Of a DNA stretch of 41,606 nt, positions 7,765 to 16,765 are shown piece after piece. Source of the stretch: Alphaproteobacteria bacterium (GTDB lineage: Bacteria; Pseudomonadota; Alphaproteobacteria; Caulobacterales; Maricaulaceae); the NCBI GenBank assembly GCA_018222865.1, contig JAAEZM010000014.1, forward strand, positions 28,875-70,480, given 5' to 3'. The notes beneath the pieces are model-generated. The model made no database searches. It saw only the letters and a list, made by a program, of their open reading frames with translations, and was not told the DNA's origin. Position 1 is the stretch's first letter, and every line of letters starts with the position of its first letter. A program made the translations under genes and the position numbers.

Positions 7765-10700
7765 AGCTAGGTCGGCGATCAGAAACGCGTACGGGTGGAT
7801 GTGGCGCGAACCATTTGTAGACCGCTGGTAAAACTAGCAGCGTCAAAATGGTCGACGTCACGAGGCCTCCGATAACAACGGCGGCGAGAGGTCTTTGAAC
7901 CTCAGAGCCGATGCCCGTCGCGAACAGAAGCGGCATCAGGCCAAGCCCGGTCGTGGTTGCGGTCATTAATACCGGCTGAGCACGACGCACCGCTGCCTCA
8001 ACACTGAAGGCATCTATGTCGGTGCGCTCCTTGGCGAAGCGATCAAGGAATGACACGAGAACCATCCCATTCCCCAGCGCTATACCAAACAGCGCGATAA
8101 ACCCGACTGAGGCGGGAACCGATAGGTTCTGCCCGGTCAGCCATAGCGCGGCGATACCGCCGACCAGGGCCAATGGTATGTTGGCGATGATCAAGAGCGC
8201 ACTTTTGAGCCTGCCGAAGCTGAACAGCAGCAACAAGAACACCACGCCCAACGTGACCGGGATCACAACAGCAAACCGAGCATTTGCTTGTTGTTGAAGC
8301 TCGAACTGGCCGCCCCACTCAACGAAGTAGCCCGGTGGCAATGCCACGTTCTCAGCGACCGCGGCTTGCCCCGCTTGCACGAAGGAACCGATGTCACGCT
8401 CGCGGACATTGGTTTGGATCGTGATGTAGCGCTGGCCGTTTTCACGGGTAACCTGTCTGGGGCCCTCGATCCGCTCTACCTGAGCGACCTGTCCCAGCGG
8501 AATAAGTTCGTCACCAGGGCCATTTAGGATGATCCGGCTGATACGCTCCGCATTCATACGGTCTTGCTCGCGGTAGCGAACAATGATGTCGAACCGGCGC
8601 ACGCCTTCAAAGACCTGGCCTGCCTCGGAACCACCGATTGCGGTGCGTACGACCGACAGCACATCCTCAACATTGAGGCCGAACCGGCTGATCGCCTCGC
8701 GATTGACTGTGATGCGAAGCTGAGGCGCACCAGTCACCTGGTCGGTTTGAACATCTGCGGATCCGGGGATGTCGCGAATGACGTTGGCGATCTGCCCCGC
8801 ATACTGCTCGAGAACAGACATGTCCTCTCCGAACAGTTTGATCGCAAGGTCTGCCTTGGTCCCGGTCAGAAGTTCATCGGTCGCTGCAGCGATCGGCTGA
8901 GTGAAATTGAACCGGGCGCCCGGGAAGCTTTCAAAGCTCTCGCTCATCATTGCCAGCAGCGCTTCTTGCGATCGAGCTGTCTCCCATTCACTTCGTGGGG
9001 CTAGCGCGACGAATGCTTCAGCACTGTTCACGGGGTCAGCATGAGCGCCAACCTCGCCGCGACCAACACGCGTCACGACACGCTCAACTTCAGGAAAGCT
9101 CTCGCGTAGTTGTTGCTCGAAACGTGTAACCGTTGCCCTCGCCTCCGGCAAAGAAATAGACGGCGCCATCGTCAACCGGACAAGAAGATCTCCCTCGTTC
9201 ATGCGCGGTGTGAACTCTGAGCCCAAGCGTGGAAAGATCAGCGCGCCAATGATGAGCATGGCTGCTGCAAGCCCCAACGCCGCACGGCGCTTCGAAACGA
9301 AAAACTCGACCAACGGCGCAAAGCGGCGCTCATAGAAGTTTGGTTGCTCTGATTGCTTGGTTGCTGAGCCGAGTTTCAACCCCAGCATGGACGCTGCCGG
9401 TGCAAGCAAAACTGCAAACACCAGTGACCCCGCCATGGCGAAGACGACCGAGAAGGCGAGCGGTCGGAACGTCTTACCTTCAACACCCTCAAGCGTCAGG
9501 ATCGGTATAAACACGATCACCACAATCAAGATTGCGAAGATCAGTGGTTGGAGCACCTCAGCACAAGCAGCAGCGATCAGCGCTTGTTTAGCCTCGCCTT
9601 TCTTGGCCGCCAGCAGGGCTCGATTGGCGTTCTCAACGATCACCACTGCACCGTCGACCATCATGCCGATGGCGATAGCAATACCACCCAGCGACATCAG
9701 GTTCGCGGAGACGCCGAAGACTTGCATGGCAACGATCGCGAAACCGACCGAGAAGGGAATAGAAGCCACAACGATAAGGCTTGGTCGCCATCCTCTCAGG
9801 AATAGAAAGAGGATAATCGCGACGAGCAATGCGCCCTGCCAAAGCGCCGTCGTCATGGTGCGCACGGCGGCACCTACCAACTCTGACTGATCGTAGTAGG
9901 GAACAGCCGTTACGCCCGGCGGCAGTGCGGCGTTGATACGCTCTAACCGGTCATGGACGCGCTCGATCACCTCATTGGTGTTCGCTCCCAACAGCTTGAG
10001 CACGAGGCCCGCCACGACTTCGCCCTGGCCATCCATGGTCGCAAGACCCTGACGCGGCGCACCTCCGATCTCGATGTTGGCGACATCGCGAACCCGGACA
10101 GGTACACCATCCTCAACTTTCACGATGATATCGGAGAGGTCACCAATGCCTTGGGCCAAGCCAACCGCACGAACGGTGTATTGCTCACTGTTCTCGATGA
10201 GAAACTGGGCGCCTGCGTTCGCGTTATTGGCCTCTACGGCCGCAACAACATCCTCAATCGCCAAGCCATAGCGCAACAAGGCATCGGGTCGAATATCGAT
10301 CTGATACTGCTGCTCGAACCCGCCCAGGGAGAGGACTTCCGTGACGCCGCGAACGGTTTGGAGGTCGAACTTAACCTGCCAATCCTGGAGCGTGCGCAAG
10401 GCCACCCCGTCAACAGCCTCATCAGAGGTTTCTAGGAAGTAGAACAGGATCTGACCCAGGCCGGTGGTAATGGGCCCCATACCTGGGTCACCAAAGCCGT
10501 CGGGGATCTCGTCACGGGCTTGTTGTAGTCGCTCACCTACGAGCTGGCGTGCCCAATAGATATCTACACCATCTTCGAAATAGATGTTCACGACCGACAG
10601 TCCGAAGTTGGAAGTCGATCGAACTTCCTGAAGCCTAGGAAGACCGTTCATTGACGTTTCTACCGGGAAGGTCACGTACCTCTCGACCTCTTCCGGGGCG

Positions 10701-10903
10701 AGCCCCTCGGTCTCGGTAAATACTTGAACCAAAGTCGGCGTGACGTCCGGGAAGGCATCAACCGGCATTGAGCGGAACGTCACCGCACCGCCAATGATCA
10801 CGAATGCAAACGCAAGGGCCGCGAAAAGCCGACCGCCCGCGATGCGATGCAAGAGCTGGGATAGACCTGACTCTTGTTTCGGGGAATTAGTGCGCGTGGC
10901 CAT
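7763..10903 (-). CDS. czcA: CzcA-type heavy-metal RND efflux pump
   Basis: 1046-aa inner-membrane pump, full length for the HME-RND family. The ATG at 10903 is preceded by GGGGAG with 7-nt spacing; an in-frame TTG at 10909 is less likely. Visible: TM1 (about 28-45), the DIYWARQLVGERLQQ porter motif (114-128), TM4 signature GMMVDGAVVIVEN with proton-relay Asp417, GSEFTPRMNEGDLLVRL, and twelve membrane helices in two halves. It lacks the Met-rich YMP motif of CusA, so divalent ions (Zn, Cd, Co) are likelier substrates than Cu(I). It overlaps czcB by 17 nt. Confidence 0.92.
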   Translation of the reverse strand: MATRTNSPKQESGLSQLLHRIAGGRLFAALAFAFVIIGGAVTFRSMPVDAFPDVTPTLVQVFTETEGLAPEEVERYVTFPVETSMNGLPRLQEVRSTSNFGLSVVNIYFEDGVDIYWARQLVGERLQQARDEIPDGFGDPGMGPITTGLGQILFYFLETSDEAVDGVALRTLQDWQVKFDLQTVRGVTEVLSLGGFEQQYQIDIRPDALLRYGLAIEDVVAAVEANNANAGAQFLIENSEQYTVRAVGLAQGIGDLSDIIVKVEDGVPVRVRDVANIEIGGAPRQGLATMDGQGEVVAGLVLKLLGANTNEVIERVHDRLERINAALPPGVTAVPYYDQSELVGAAVRTMTTALWQGALLVAIILFLFLRGWRPSLIVVASIPFSVGFAIVAMQVFGVSANLMSLGGIAIAIGMMVDGAVVIVENANRALLAAKKGEAKQALIAAACAEVLQPLIFAILIVVIVFIPILTLEGVEGKTFRPLAFSVVFAMAGSLVFAVLLAPAASMLGLKLGSATKQSEQPNFYERRFAPLVEFFVSKRRAALGLAAAMLIIGALIFPRLGSEFTPRMNEGDLLVRLTMAPSISLPEARATVTRFEQQLRESFPEVERVVTRVGRGEVGAHADPVNSAEAFVALAPRSEWETARSQEALLAMMSESFESFPGARFNFTQPIAAATDELLTGTKADLAIKLFGEDMSVLEQYAGQIANVIRDIPGSADVQTDQVTGAPQLRITVNREAISRFGLNVEDVLSVVRTAIGGSEAGQVFEGVRRFDIIVRYREQDRMNAERISRIILNGPGDELIPLGQVAQVERIEGPRQVTRENGQRYITIQTNVRERDIGSFVQAGQAAVAENVALPPGYFVEWGGQFELQQQANARFAVVIPVTLGVVFLLLLFSFGRLKSALLIIANIPLALVGGIAALWLTGQNLSVPASVGFIALFGIALGNGMVLVSFLDRFAKERTDIDAFSVEAAVRRAQPVLMTATTTGLGLMPLLFATGIGSEVQRPLAAVVIGGLVTSTILTLLVLPAVYKWFAPHPPVRVSDRRPS

Positions 10904-12176
10904 CGTCAAACTCCCCTTTTTGCAATTCGGCTTTGAGGGAGAAGGTTTCGGTCGTTGCGATCATCTCGCCAAGTTCGACGCCGGACAGGATTTCGGCATA
11001 TTGATCGGCACGGCGACCAATACGAACCTCGCGAACCTCGAACCCATCTTCGGTACGAACGAAGACAACTGTTTCGCCTTCTACTGTCTGGATTGCTGAA
11101 ACTGGCACACGCAATGTCGGCGTGGCGTCAGCTGCCGTCGCGTAGACTGTTACGAACATACCAGGGCGCAGTCTCTCACCGGCATTCTCGATGATGATGC
11201 GAGCTCGACCCGTTCGGGTTCGTTCTCCGATCTGAGGACTCACAAAATCGATGGAGGATTCGATCCTTGCTCCACCGTCGCCAACATCAATTGCCACGTG
11301 TGCTCCCTCGCGCAGGCGCCCCAAATCCGCTCCATACACGGCGGCATCAACCCAAACAGTGTTGGTATTCGCGATGATGAAAGCAGGGGGTTGAACGGCC
11401 TCTTCTAAGACCTCACCAAGCACCGCGTGGCGTTCAATGACTGTGCCGGAGATCGGCGCCGTCAATTCATAACGAGTCAGAGACACTTCCGTTGACGCCT
11501 CAACGCGCGGCAGTGTGGCAACATCAATGCCGAGAGCGTCTAGTTGTTGTCCTGCACTTCGCACATCGATGCGAGCTTCTTCCAGTGCTCGGCGGGCATC
11601 GAGAAAGTCTTGCTCGGCGGAAATCTGCCGCTCCCACAGGCGCTCTTCACGTTGGAAAGAGCTCTGAGCGAGATCTAATCTCGCTCGCGCTGAAAGATAA
11701 CCAGCTTTCGCGTCGGCCAATGTCCGGCTGCTTAGAACCGCGAGAACATCACCGGCACGAACCCGGTCACCTTCAGCAATATTTACGCTTCGGACGACGC
11801 CTGAGACACGAGGCGAAACATGAGCAAGATGGTTTTGATCGAAGCCGACTTCTGCCGGCAACTCGATCACGCCATCCACGGCACCACGCGCCACTGGAGA
11901 AACGGCGATACCAAGTGCGTCGATTTGGTCCTGACTAAGATGAACTTCGGCACTTTCGCCATGTTCATCGCCATGGTCGTCGTCATCATGTTCGTCTTCA
12001 CCATGATCGTCTCCGTCATGGTCTTCGTCACCATGGTCATCCTGAGCCTGCTCAGGATGAGTACCGGCGATTGAGCTGGATGGCGCTTCTTGATGTTCTT
12101 CTGCGTCTTGGCCACAGGCAGAAACCGCCAGCAAGCTGACCGTCACCAGAAGAAGTTTGGTTTTTAAGTTAGTCAT
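10887..12176 (-). CDS. czcB: CzcB-type periplasmic adaptor lipoprotein with His/Asp-rich segment
   Basis: 429-aa membrane fusion protein. A lipobox ends at Cys21 (LLAVSAC), so it is probably processed by signal peptidase II and anchored as a lipoprotein. Residues about 45-76 form a low-complexity His/Asp/Glu tract of repeated DDHG/DEDHD units, a likely divalent-metal sponge that could load the pump; the protein ends DDGHAH. The lipoyl/barrel-sandwich halves flank a coiled-coil hairpin (about 150-220), and beta-barrel and membrane-proximal domains follow. It overlaps czcC by 8 nt and czcA by 17 nt, so the three are coupled. The ion is not decided by sequence. Confidence 0.92.
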   Translation of the reverse strand: MTNLKTKLLLVTVSLLAVSACGQDAEEHQEAPSSSIAGTHPEQAQDDHGDEDHDGDDHGEDEHDDDDHGDEHGESAEVHLSQDQIDALGIAVSPVARGAVDGVIELPAEVGFDQNHLAHVSPRVSGVVRSVNIAEGDRVRAGDVLAVLSSRTLADAKAGYLSARARLDLAQSSFQREERLWERQISAEQDFLDARRALEEARIDVRSAGQQLDALGIDVATLPRVEASTEVSLTRYELTAPISGTVIERHAVLGEVLEEAVQPPAFIIANTNTVWVDAAVYGADLGRLREGAHVAIDVGDGGARIESSIDFVSPQIGERTRTGRARIIIENAGERLRPGMFVTVYATAADATPTLRVPVSAIQTVEGETVVFVRTEDGFEVREVRIGRRADQYAEILSGVELGEMIATTETFSLKAELQKGEFDDGHAH

Positions 12177-13488
12177 TGTGCTCTTCCTCCGGGCTTGCGT
12201 TGACCATTCGATTTAGTTGCGGGGCACCAGCGAGCGCATCGAGTTCGATGAGCGCGCTAGCCAATTCAGATTGCGCGGAGATCAGATCCACACGCACATC
12301 GAAGTACGACCGCTGGATATCTAGGAAATTGAGAACGTCCAGAGCGCCTTCACGGTAGGCTTCCTGCGCTGCAGACAATGCGTTTTCTGACGCGGGAAGG
12401 ATGTTCTCAGACAGTTGCTCGTGCGTAGACCGAGCACGCTCAAAGCGGCCGCTTGCAGATGCAAACCGGGCCAACAATGCACGACGCGTCGATTCCTCAT
12501 CGAGCCTCGCAGCATTCTCTCGCGACGCGGCCGCCCGCACACCACCTTGATTGCGATTTAGCACTGGAATCGGGACTTCGACCGTTGCAACGAACGCTGT
12601 CTCATCAGTTCCGCCAAAACGTCGTACGCCCGCACCAACCGTAAGGTCGGGAATAGCCGCAGCGCGTTCCTGTCGGATTTCCTGCGCGCGCGCTCGTGTG
12701 ATCGCGTGCAACTTCTGGAGTTCAGGGTTCTCGGAAATCCAGACATCGAGTTCAGCGTTTTCAAAACGCGACAAATCAAACGCATCCAAAGGCGAAACAA
12801 AATCCGCATCCAATCTTCCGCCAGACCAGATCGCAGCGAGACGATCGTGCTGCTCCGCCTGCGTGCTCGCAGCCTCATTTGCCGCGATCGTGGCGCGCCC
12901 TATGAGAACGCTGGCTCGGCTACGCTCTATTGGCGACGCTCGCCCTGCTTCAACACGTGAATTGATGGCGTCCGCCGAGTTATTGGCTAGCTCCAGCAAC
13001 TCCAAGCGGACTGCAAGCGTCTCCGACGCAGCATGTGCAGCGACATAGGCTTGAGCCGTATCTGCGAGAAGTCGCGTCCGGTGAAGATCTCGGTCTGCGC
13101 GAGCGGCTTGTGCCCAGGCATTAGCAGCATCACGAGCTCTGCTTCGGTCGCCGCCCAGCGGTACAGTTTGATTGATCGACAGTGTGGTGTCTGCGTCTCC
13201 GAGCCCTTCACGGTCGCCGCCAAAATCTTCCACTTCGGCTACGAAAGTTGGGTTATCCCAGAGACCAGCTTGCCGTGCCTCCGACTCTACTGCGCGGATC
13301 TCCTCATCTGCGGCATTGGTGATTGGGTTGTTGTCCAAAGCGCGATTTAGCGCATCTGACAGGGTTAGTTGGCTCACGGCTTGAGCATCTTGGGCTACAG
13401 CCGTCTCCATACTCACCGTGGCTAACATCAAAGCAGCCATGGTGGTTTTGCCCAGCCATCTCGGCCAGGTCACATTTTCTATTCTCAT
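12169..13488 (-). CDS. czcC: CzcC-type outer-membrane efflux protein (TolC family)
   Basis: 439-aa outer-membrane channel for the czc complex. The signal peptide (TMAALMLATVSMETAVA, cleavage near residue 32) is followed by two outer-membrane-efflux repeats with TLSDALNRALDNNP at the start and NQTVPLGGDRSRARDAAN before the first long helix. The second half has VGAGVRRFGG and the matching VEVPIPVLNRNQGGVRAA. No lipobox cysteine. It is second in the operon, 40 nt after the small His-rich protein, and overlaps czcB by 8 nt. Confidence 0.9.
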   Translation of the reverse strand: MRIENVTWPRWLGKTTMAALMLATVSMETAVAQDAQAVSQLTLSDALNRALDNNPITNAADEEIRAVESEARQAGLWDNPTFVAEVEDFGGDREGLGDADTTLSINQTVPLGGDRSRARDAANAWAQAARADRDLHRTRLLADTAQAYVAAHAASETLAVRLELLELANNSADAINSRVEAGRASPIERSRASVLIGRATIAANEAASTQAEQHDRLAAIWSGGRLDADFVSPLDAFDLSRFENAELDVWISENPELQKLHAITRARAQEIRQERAAAIPDLTVGAGVRRFGGTDETAFVATVEVPIPVLNRNQGGVRAAASRENAARLDEESTRRALLARFASASGRFERARSTHEQLSENILPASENALSAAQEAYREGALDVLNFLDIQRSYFDVRVDLISAQSELASALIELDALAGAPQLNRMVNASPEEEHND

Positions 13489-13528
13489 AAGTGTAATTTC
13501 CGATTGGTTGTTTCAGTTGGACTTGAGG

Positions 13529-13849
13529 TCAGGCTGAAACGTCAATCGGGGGCTGGAATGGCGGCTCTAACGCGCGCGAAGAAACGCGATCGCTGGAGAG
13601 ATCATACCGATGTTCCGTCTTTGGCGGGCTGACAACGGACGGGAAAGACCGACCATCCACCACGTGGTGGCAGACACCACATCCGTGAAGGGCGTGCTTG
13701 CCATGTTCCGTGTCAGCTGACTCACGGTCGTCAATATTCAACACGCTATCAACATGATGATCGTGATCAGGCGACGCAGCCAGCACGGTCTCGCCGCCCA
13801 ATGAGATAGTCACGGCAATCAAAAGTATGAACTGCAAGCTGATCCGCAT
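13529..13849 (-). CDS. Small exported His-rich protein heading the czc operon
   Basis: 106 aa with a signal peptide (FILLIAVTISLGGETVLA, cleavage near 24). The mature part has an HDHH cluster and a CGVCHH motif (Cys57, Cys60) that could bind metal. First gene of the czc operon, the place taken by czcI in Cupriavidus, which encodes a small periplasmic protein involved in regulation. Whether this is a true CzcI homologue cannot be told from sequence alone. The cus operon is headed by a comparable small exported protein. Confidence 0.72.
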   Translation of the reverse strand: MRISLQFILLIAVTISLGGETVLAASPDHDHHVDSVLNIDDRESADTEHGKHALHGCGVCHHVVDGRSFPSVVSPPKTEHRYDLSSDRVSSRALEPPFQPPIDVSA

Positions 13850-14212
13850 GCCGAGTTCTTAGTTTAAACTCACCTAGATTGAAAGCCCCGCCCTCCAGGC
13901 AAACTATTCTAAGTTACTAAATAACACCCCAAAAAAGTGGCAGACCTGATTCGCATACTGCCTATTATGCGCCTTTGTCGGCTGAACCTGAGATCGAGGG
14001 AAATCCTCTAGATTCCGAAAGTGGTCATATGCGTCAGATGAGCTAAACGGTAAAACTTCGCTGCAATAGCGCCTCGGTTCCATATTCTGCCAGGTTGGAC
14101 ACGACTTCGGAAAAAGGATTCGCAACCTCACTGCAAATTAGGTGGCCAGCCGTTTGCACGAATCGGCGATGAAACTACTAGCTGTGCTCACACGCAAAGA
14201 CGGTTTCACCTC
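13850..14212. other. Intergenic region, czc promoter side and entry to accessory region
   Basis: 363 nt without a gene I can support, visibly more AT-rich than its surroundings. It must hold the promoter of the czc operon (minus) and of the HNH gene (plus). Visible: a 10-bp palindrome AGTTTAAACT at 13861-13870, just upstream of the operon start, and a minus-strand TAGAAT without a good -35 partner. A minus-strand open frame at 13904-14131 has no family resemblance or ribosome site. Confidence 0.5.
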
Positions 14213-14881
14213 ATGAAAACAATGCGAGCAAATTTCGGGAGCCCACCCTCCCTCCTATTCAAGACTGCTCAGCTACTCAATGATGCAGTCGATGCACACA
14301 TCTCGGCGGATGTGGAACTTGCGGACACTCTCATTCGCGAGGCCGATATACCGGAGCTCGGCGAATGGCTCGACCCGATCTGGTTGAGAAAGTCAGAAGT
14401 AACCAAGGCAATCAAAGTGGAAGGGATACCGCCAGTATTGCCGAAGGATCAGCGAGATCCAGCACGCATGCCTACGGCTAATATGAAGCGGGAGCTTATC
14501 GCGCGTGACGGGCACCACTGCCGGTTTTGCAGTATACCTTTGGTCAGAGCTGAGGTGCGTAAAGAACTATGCCGACTGTACCCGAACGCGGCCCGTTGGA
14601 CTTCACCATGTGAGACCGATCAACATCGGGGACTACAAGTCTTGTGGCTCCAATATGATCACTTAATGGTGCATTCACGAGGTGGCGCCACCAGTTTAGA
14701 AAATATGGTAATCGCTTGTGTGGCCTGCAATTTTGGCCGGGATAGATACACGCTGGAAGAAATGCGGTTTCTCGACCCTCGAACTCATCCTCGCACGCCT
14801 AATTGGTCTGGCGCTGCCGGCTGGGATGGATTGGAGCGTATCCTACCCAAAAGCAAACAGTGGCTGGCGGAAGCGGCATAG
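14213..14881 (+). CDS. HNH endonuclease
   Basis: 222-aa protein with a zinc-bound HNH nuclease domain in the centre: Cys103-x2-Cys106 (HHCRFC), Asp149-His150 (LQYDHLMVHSRGGATS), Asn164 (LENMVIAC), Cys169-x2-Cys172-Asn173 (CVACNFGRD). His150, Asn164 and Asn173 fit the catalytic triad and the four Cys the structural zinc. The N-terminal 90 residues are helical and unassigned. In-frame ATGs exist at 14213 and 14222. It stands alone between the metal operons and the mobile region, so it may be a restriction nuclease, a homing-type nuclease or a remnant of a larger element. Confidence 0.82.
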   Translation: MKTMRANFGSPPSLLFKTAQLLNDAVDAHISADVELADTLIREADIPELGEWLDPIWLRKSEVTKAIKVEGIPPVLPKDQRDPARMPTANMKRELIARDGHHCRFCSIPLVRAEVRKELCRLYPNAARWTSPCETDQHRGLQVLWLQYDHLMVHSRGGATSLENMVIACVACNFGRDRYTLEEMRFLDPRTHPRTPNWSGAAGWDGLERILPKSKQWLAEAA

Positions 14882-14932
14882 GTTCAGGTCTCGGTGGCTC
14901 GATTTATGTCCAGTTCCGCTCTAAAGCAGCCC

Positions 14933-15151
14933 TCAATCCACCAGATCGCCAACTGCCACGCCCAGCGCTTCCGCAATCCGGCCGACTATTGTGATTGTGG
15001 GATTTCGCACCAGACGCTCAACGCCTGAAATGTAGGTGCGGTGCACGCCGGCCTGATGAGCCAGCTCTTCCTGGGACCAGCCTTTTTCGCGCCTGTATCT
15101 GCGCATGTTGTCTGCAAGCCGCTGGCGAATTTCCATGTGCAGATCGGACAC
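14933..15151 (-). CDS. XRE-family helix-turn-helix regulator
   Basis: About 72-aa protein that is essentially one Cro/C1-type HTH: RRYRREKGWSQEELAHQAGV, then TYISGVERLVRNPTI and IAEALGVAVGDLV. This architecture is typical of controllers of restriction-modification or toxin-antitoxin modules. Start uncertain: GTG at 15151 or ATG at 15136, neither with a strong ribosome site. It is divergent from the nuclease-fold-like gene at 15233, with an AGACT-ATG-AGTCT repeat between them that it could bind. Confidence 0.85.
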   Translation of the reverse strand: MSDLHMEIRQRLADNMRRYRREKGWSQEELAHQAGVHRTYISGVERLVRNPTITIVGRIAEALGVAVGDLVD

Positions 15152-15172
15152 CGGCGCACACTTTGGGACTAC

Positions 15173-15185
15173 AGACTATGAGTCT
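15173..15185. promoter_or_regulatory. Inverted repeat between the XRE gene and the nuclease-like gene
   Basis: AGACT-ATG-AGTCT, perfect 5-bp arms, midway between the two divergent genes. Candidate operator for the XRE protein by position; short enough that chance is possible. Confidence 0.3.
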
Positions 15186-15232
15186 CTTTTTCTGTTGACT
15201 TGGCCAGGCACCCAAGCACTTGTGTGCATGTT

Positions 15233-15727
15233 ATGGAAACCCGACCGACATTTCCCGGGCCCTCGTCCGGTCAACTCGGAACCGCCGCGGAAATCCTCGT
15301 GGCCTGCCAGTTGATGATTGCTTCGGGAGGCCGGCTCTCAAGCTACGTCCCGCTGGTGGATGCCGACGGCATTGACGTGATGATCCACGACAAGGTGACC
15401 CACCGCGCGATCGGCCTGCAGATCAAGAGCTGGACTTTCCAGGGCGCGGCGCGACCGCAAACCGTGCAGTTTGATATACGGACGTCCACCTGGCGGGACG
15501 ACCCTGCCCTCTACCTGCTCGCCGTCGCTATTGACGGAGAGAATGCCAGGCTGGAAAGCGCCTGGCTGTTGCCCTCCGGGGACGTGCACACCGTAGCCAG
15601 ACAGGGCAGGCAGAAGATGAGCCTCGCCCCCAACCATCGCGCGACCAGCAAGGACCGGTATTCAGCCTTCCGGATGCATCATATGGCCGAGGTCGCGGAA
15701 GCGCTCATCGCGGCGTTCGAGGCATGA
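15233..15727 (+). CDS. Putative nuclease-fold protein, function unknown
   Basis: 164 aa from ATG 15233 (a TTG at 15200 in the same frame is possible). The layout GQLGTAAEILVACQL ... DADGIDVMIHDK ... AIGLQIKSW shows Glu, then Asp, then Gln-x-Lys on adjacent predicted strands, which resembles a PD-(D/E)xK restriction-endonuclease core (DUF4365-like). This is motif reading and unproven. Its stop overlaps the start of the next small gene by 4 nt (ATGA), and it is divergent from an XRE regulator. A toxin, a restriction-type nuclease or a Holliday-junction-resolvase-like fold are all open. Confidence 0.65.
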   Translation: METRPTFPGPSSGQLGTAAEILVACQLMIASGGRLSSYVPLVDADGIDVMIHDKVTHRAIGLQIKSWTFQGAARPQTVQFDIRTSTWRDDPALYLLAVAIDGENARLESAWLLPSGDVHTVARQGRQKMSLAPNHRATSKDRYSAFRMHHMAEVAEALIAAFEA

Positions 15728-15924
15728 CAGTCTCGTCCGACGAGATCGAGCTCTTCCACCATCTCGCGGCGCAGGCCACAGCCGAGCTGGAAGATGCCGC
15801 CGCGCTCGCACTCCGGCACCAGACCGGTCTGCTTCCGGGTACGCTAGACCCGCTCCTGGATCGAACCGAAGCGGCCATGGCGCTCATCAGGGCGGCACAA
15901 ACAATAGTTGACCGCAACGCCTGA
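15724..15924 (+). CDS. Small helical protein coupled to the nuclease-like gene
   Basis: 66 aa, almost entirely predicted helix, acidic and alanine-rich in its first half. No family recognised. The 4-nt overlap with the upstream gene implies translational coupling and fixed stoichiometry, as for a partner, immunity protein or antitoxin. Function not assigned. Confidence 0.6.
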   Translation: MTVSSDEIELFHHLAAQATAELEDAAALALRHQTGLLPGTLDPLLDRTEAAMALIRAAQTIVDRNA

Positions 15925-15961
15925 ATTCTGCCCGTCTGGCGCAGAAAGGAAGTACTGCGCC

Positions 15962-16687
15962 ATGACAAAGCCAAAGGAACCTCGCTGGGGCGAAGACGGA
16001 TGGTCCGACATGTCGTCGCTTGAATTCGACGGCCCCGATCTGGATCGGTGGATAGACGGGCTGAGCCGCCATGCGCCTAACCTGGACAGAGACGCAACTC
16101 GCCAAGAGCTGTACTCGATCGCGATATCACACCTTTGCGCACATGAACGCGGGCCCGAGGCTTTCACCCGCAAGCAGGTGCGTGACGGATTGGAAGCCTT
16201 CCTGAGGCATCCCACCGCTCATGCCGCGACACAGCTGAACGGTGGGGCGGAATGCGCACTGATCGACGCGCTCTGGAGCTTCGCTCCGCTAGATGAGGTT
16301 GGTGCAGACGACTCTGTGACTAAGGCTCTGTCTGAGCAGAGGATCAATGAGACATCTCTCAGGCGAGCTGCCCAGCGGGCCTTGCAGATCCTCGCAACAC
16401 CGCCAAGAAAACGCGACGGCTCGGCGGCAAAGGGGCCCGGCCGCCCTCGCCATTACACTCTGGAATGGGCGGTCGAAGCACTTTGCGAGTTCTGGGAACG
16501 AGTCACGGGCGCAAAGGTGACCAGCTGGAATTCGGCTTGCGGCGAATACAGCTCAACCTCTACCTCGCCGGCTGGAATCTGGATTACGGACGTAATCACG
16601 ACACTTTCCAGCGATCACTTCGGATCAGCCGTCCGCCGCCACGTCGACGCGTTTGTCAGAAACCGGAAAGCAACTGCTGAGGCCTGA
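15962..16687 (+). CDS. Conserved-looking hypothetical protein
   Basis: 241 aa from ATG 15962, with AAAGGAAG about 12 nt upstream. No recognised domain. The first half is helical; a basic linker with KGPGRPRHY (about 159-167) resembles a DNA-contacting AT-hook-like motif; the C-terminal part (WAVEALCEFWERVTGAKVTS) could pack as a small helical domain, as in phage-borne unknowns. It precedes the ParB-methylase operon by 78 nt on the same strand. Confidence 0.65.
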   Translation: MTKPKEPRWGEDGWSDMSSLEFDGPDLDRWIDGLSRHAPNLDRDATRQELYSIAISHLCAHERGPEAFTRKQVRDGLEAFLRHPTAHAATQLNGGAECALIDALWSFAPLDEVGADDSVTKALSEQRINETSLRRAAQRALQILATPPRKRDGSAAKGPGRPRHYTLEWAVEALCEFWERVTGAKVTSWNSACGEYSSTSTSPAGIWITDVITTLSSDHFGSAVRRHVDAFVRNRKATAEA

Positions 16688-16735
16688 CGGGACCCTTTCG
16701 TCACTACAGCTGTTGAGCGCCATCGTTCAGTTGGG

Positions 16736-16762
16736 AGCCTCCTAGAACTTCACAAGGAGGCT
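16736..16762 (+). promoter_or_regulatory. Hairpin that buries the ribosome binding site of the 16766 gene
   Basis: AGCCTCCT (16736-16743) is perfectly complementary to AGGAGGCT (16755-16762), with an 11-nt loop. The 3' arm contains the only Shine-Dalgarno sequence (AAGGAGG) of the TTG-started gene at 16766. If it folds in RNA, translation of the operon's first gene would be blocked until the hairpin is opened. Confidence 0.5.
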
Positions 16763-16765
16763 TAG

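Noticed and set aside
1-13849. Transposon carrying the metal-resistance genes
   Set aside because: No transposase, resolvase or terminal inverted repeats are visible around the cus or czc operons within the window; the left side is cut off, so mobility cannot be judged.
13904-14131. 75-codon minus-strand frame in the czc/HNH gap
   Set aside because: No ribosome site, no family resemblance, and unusual composition.
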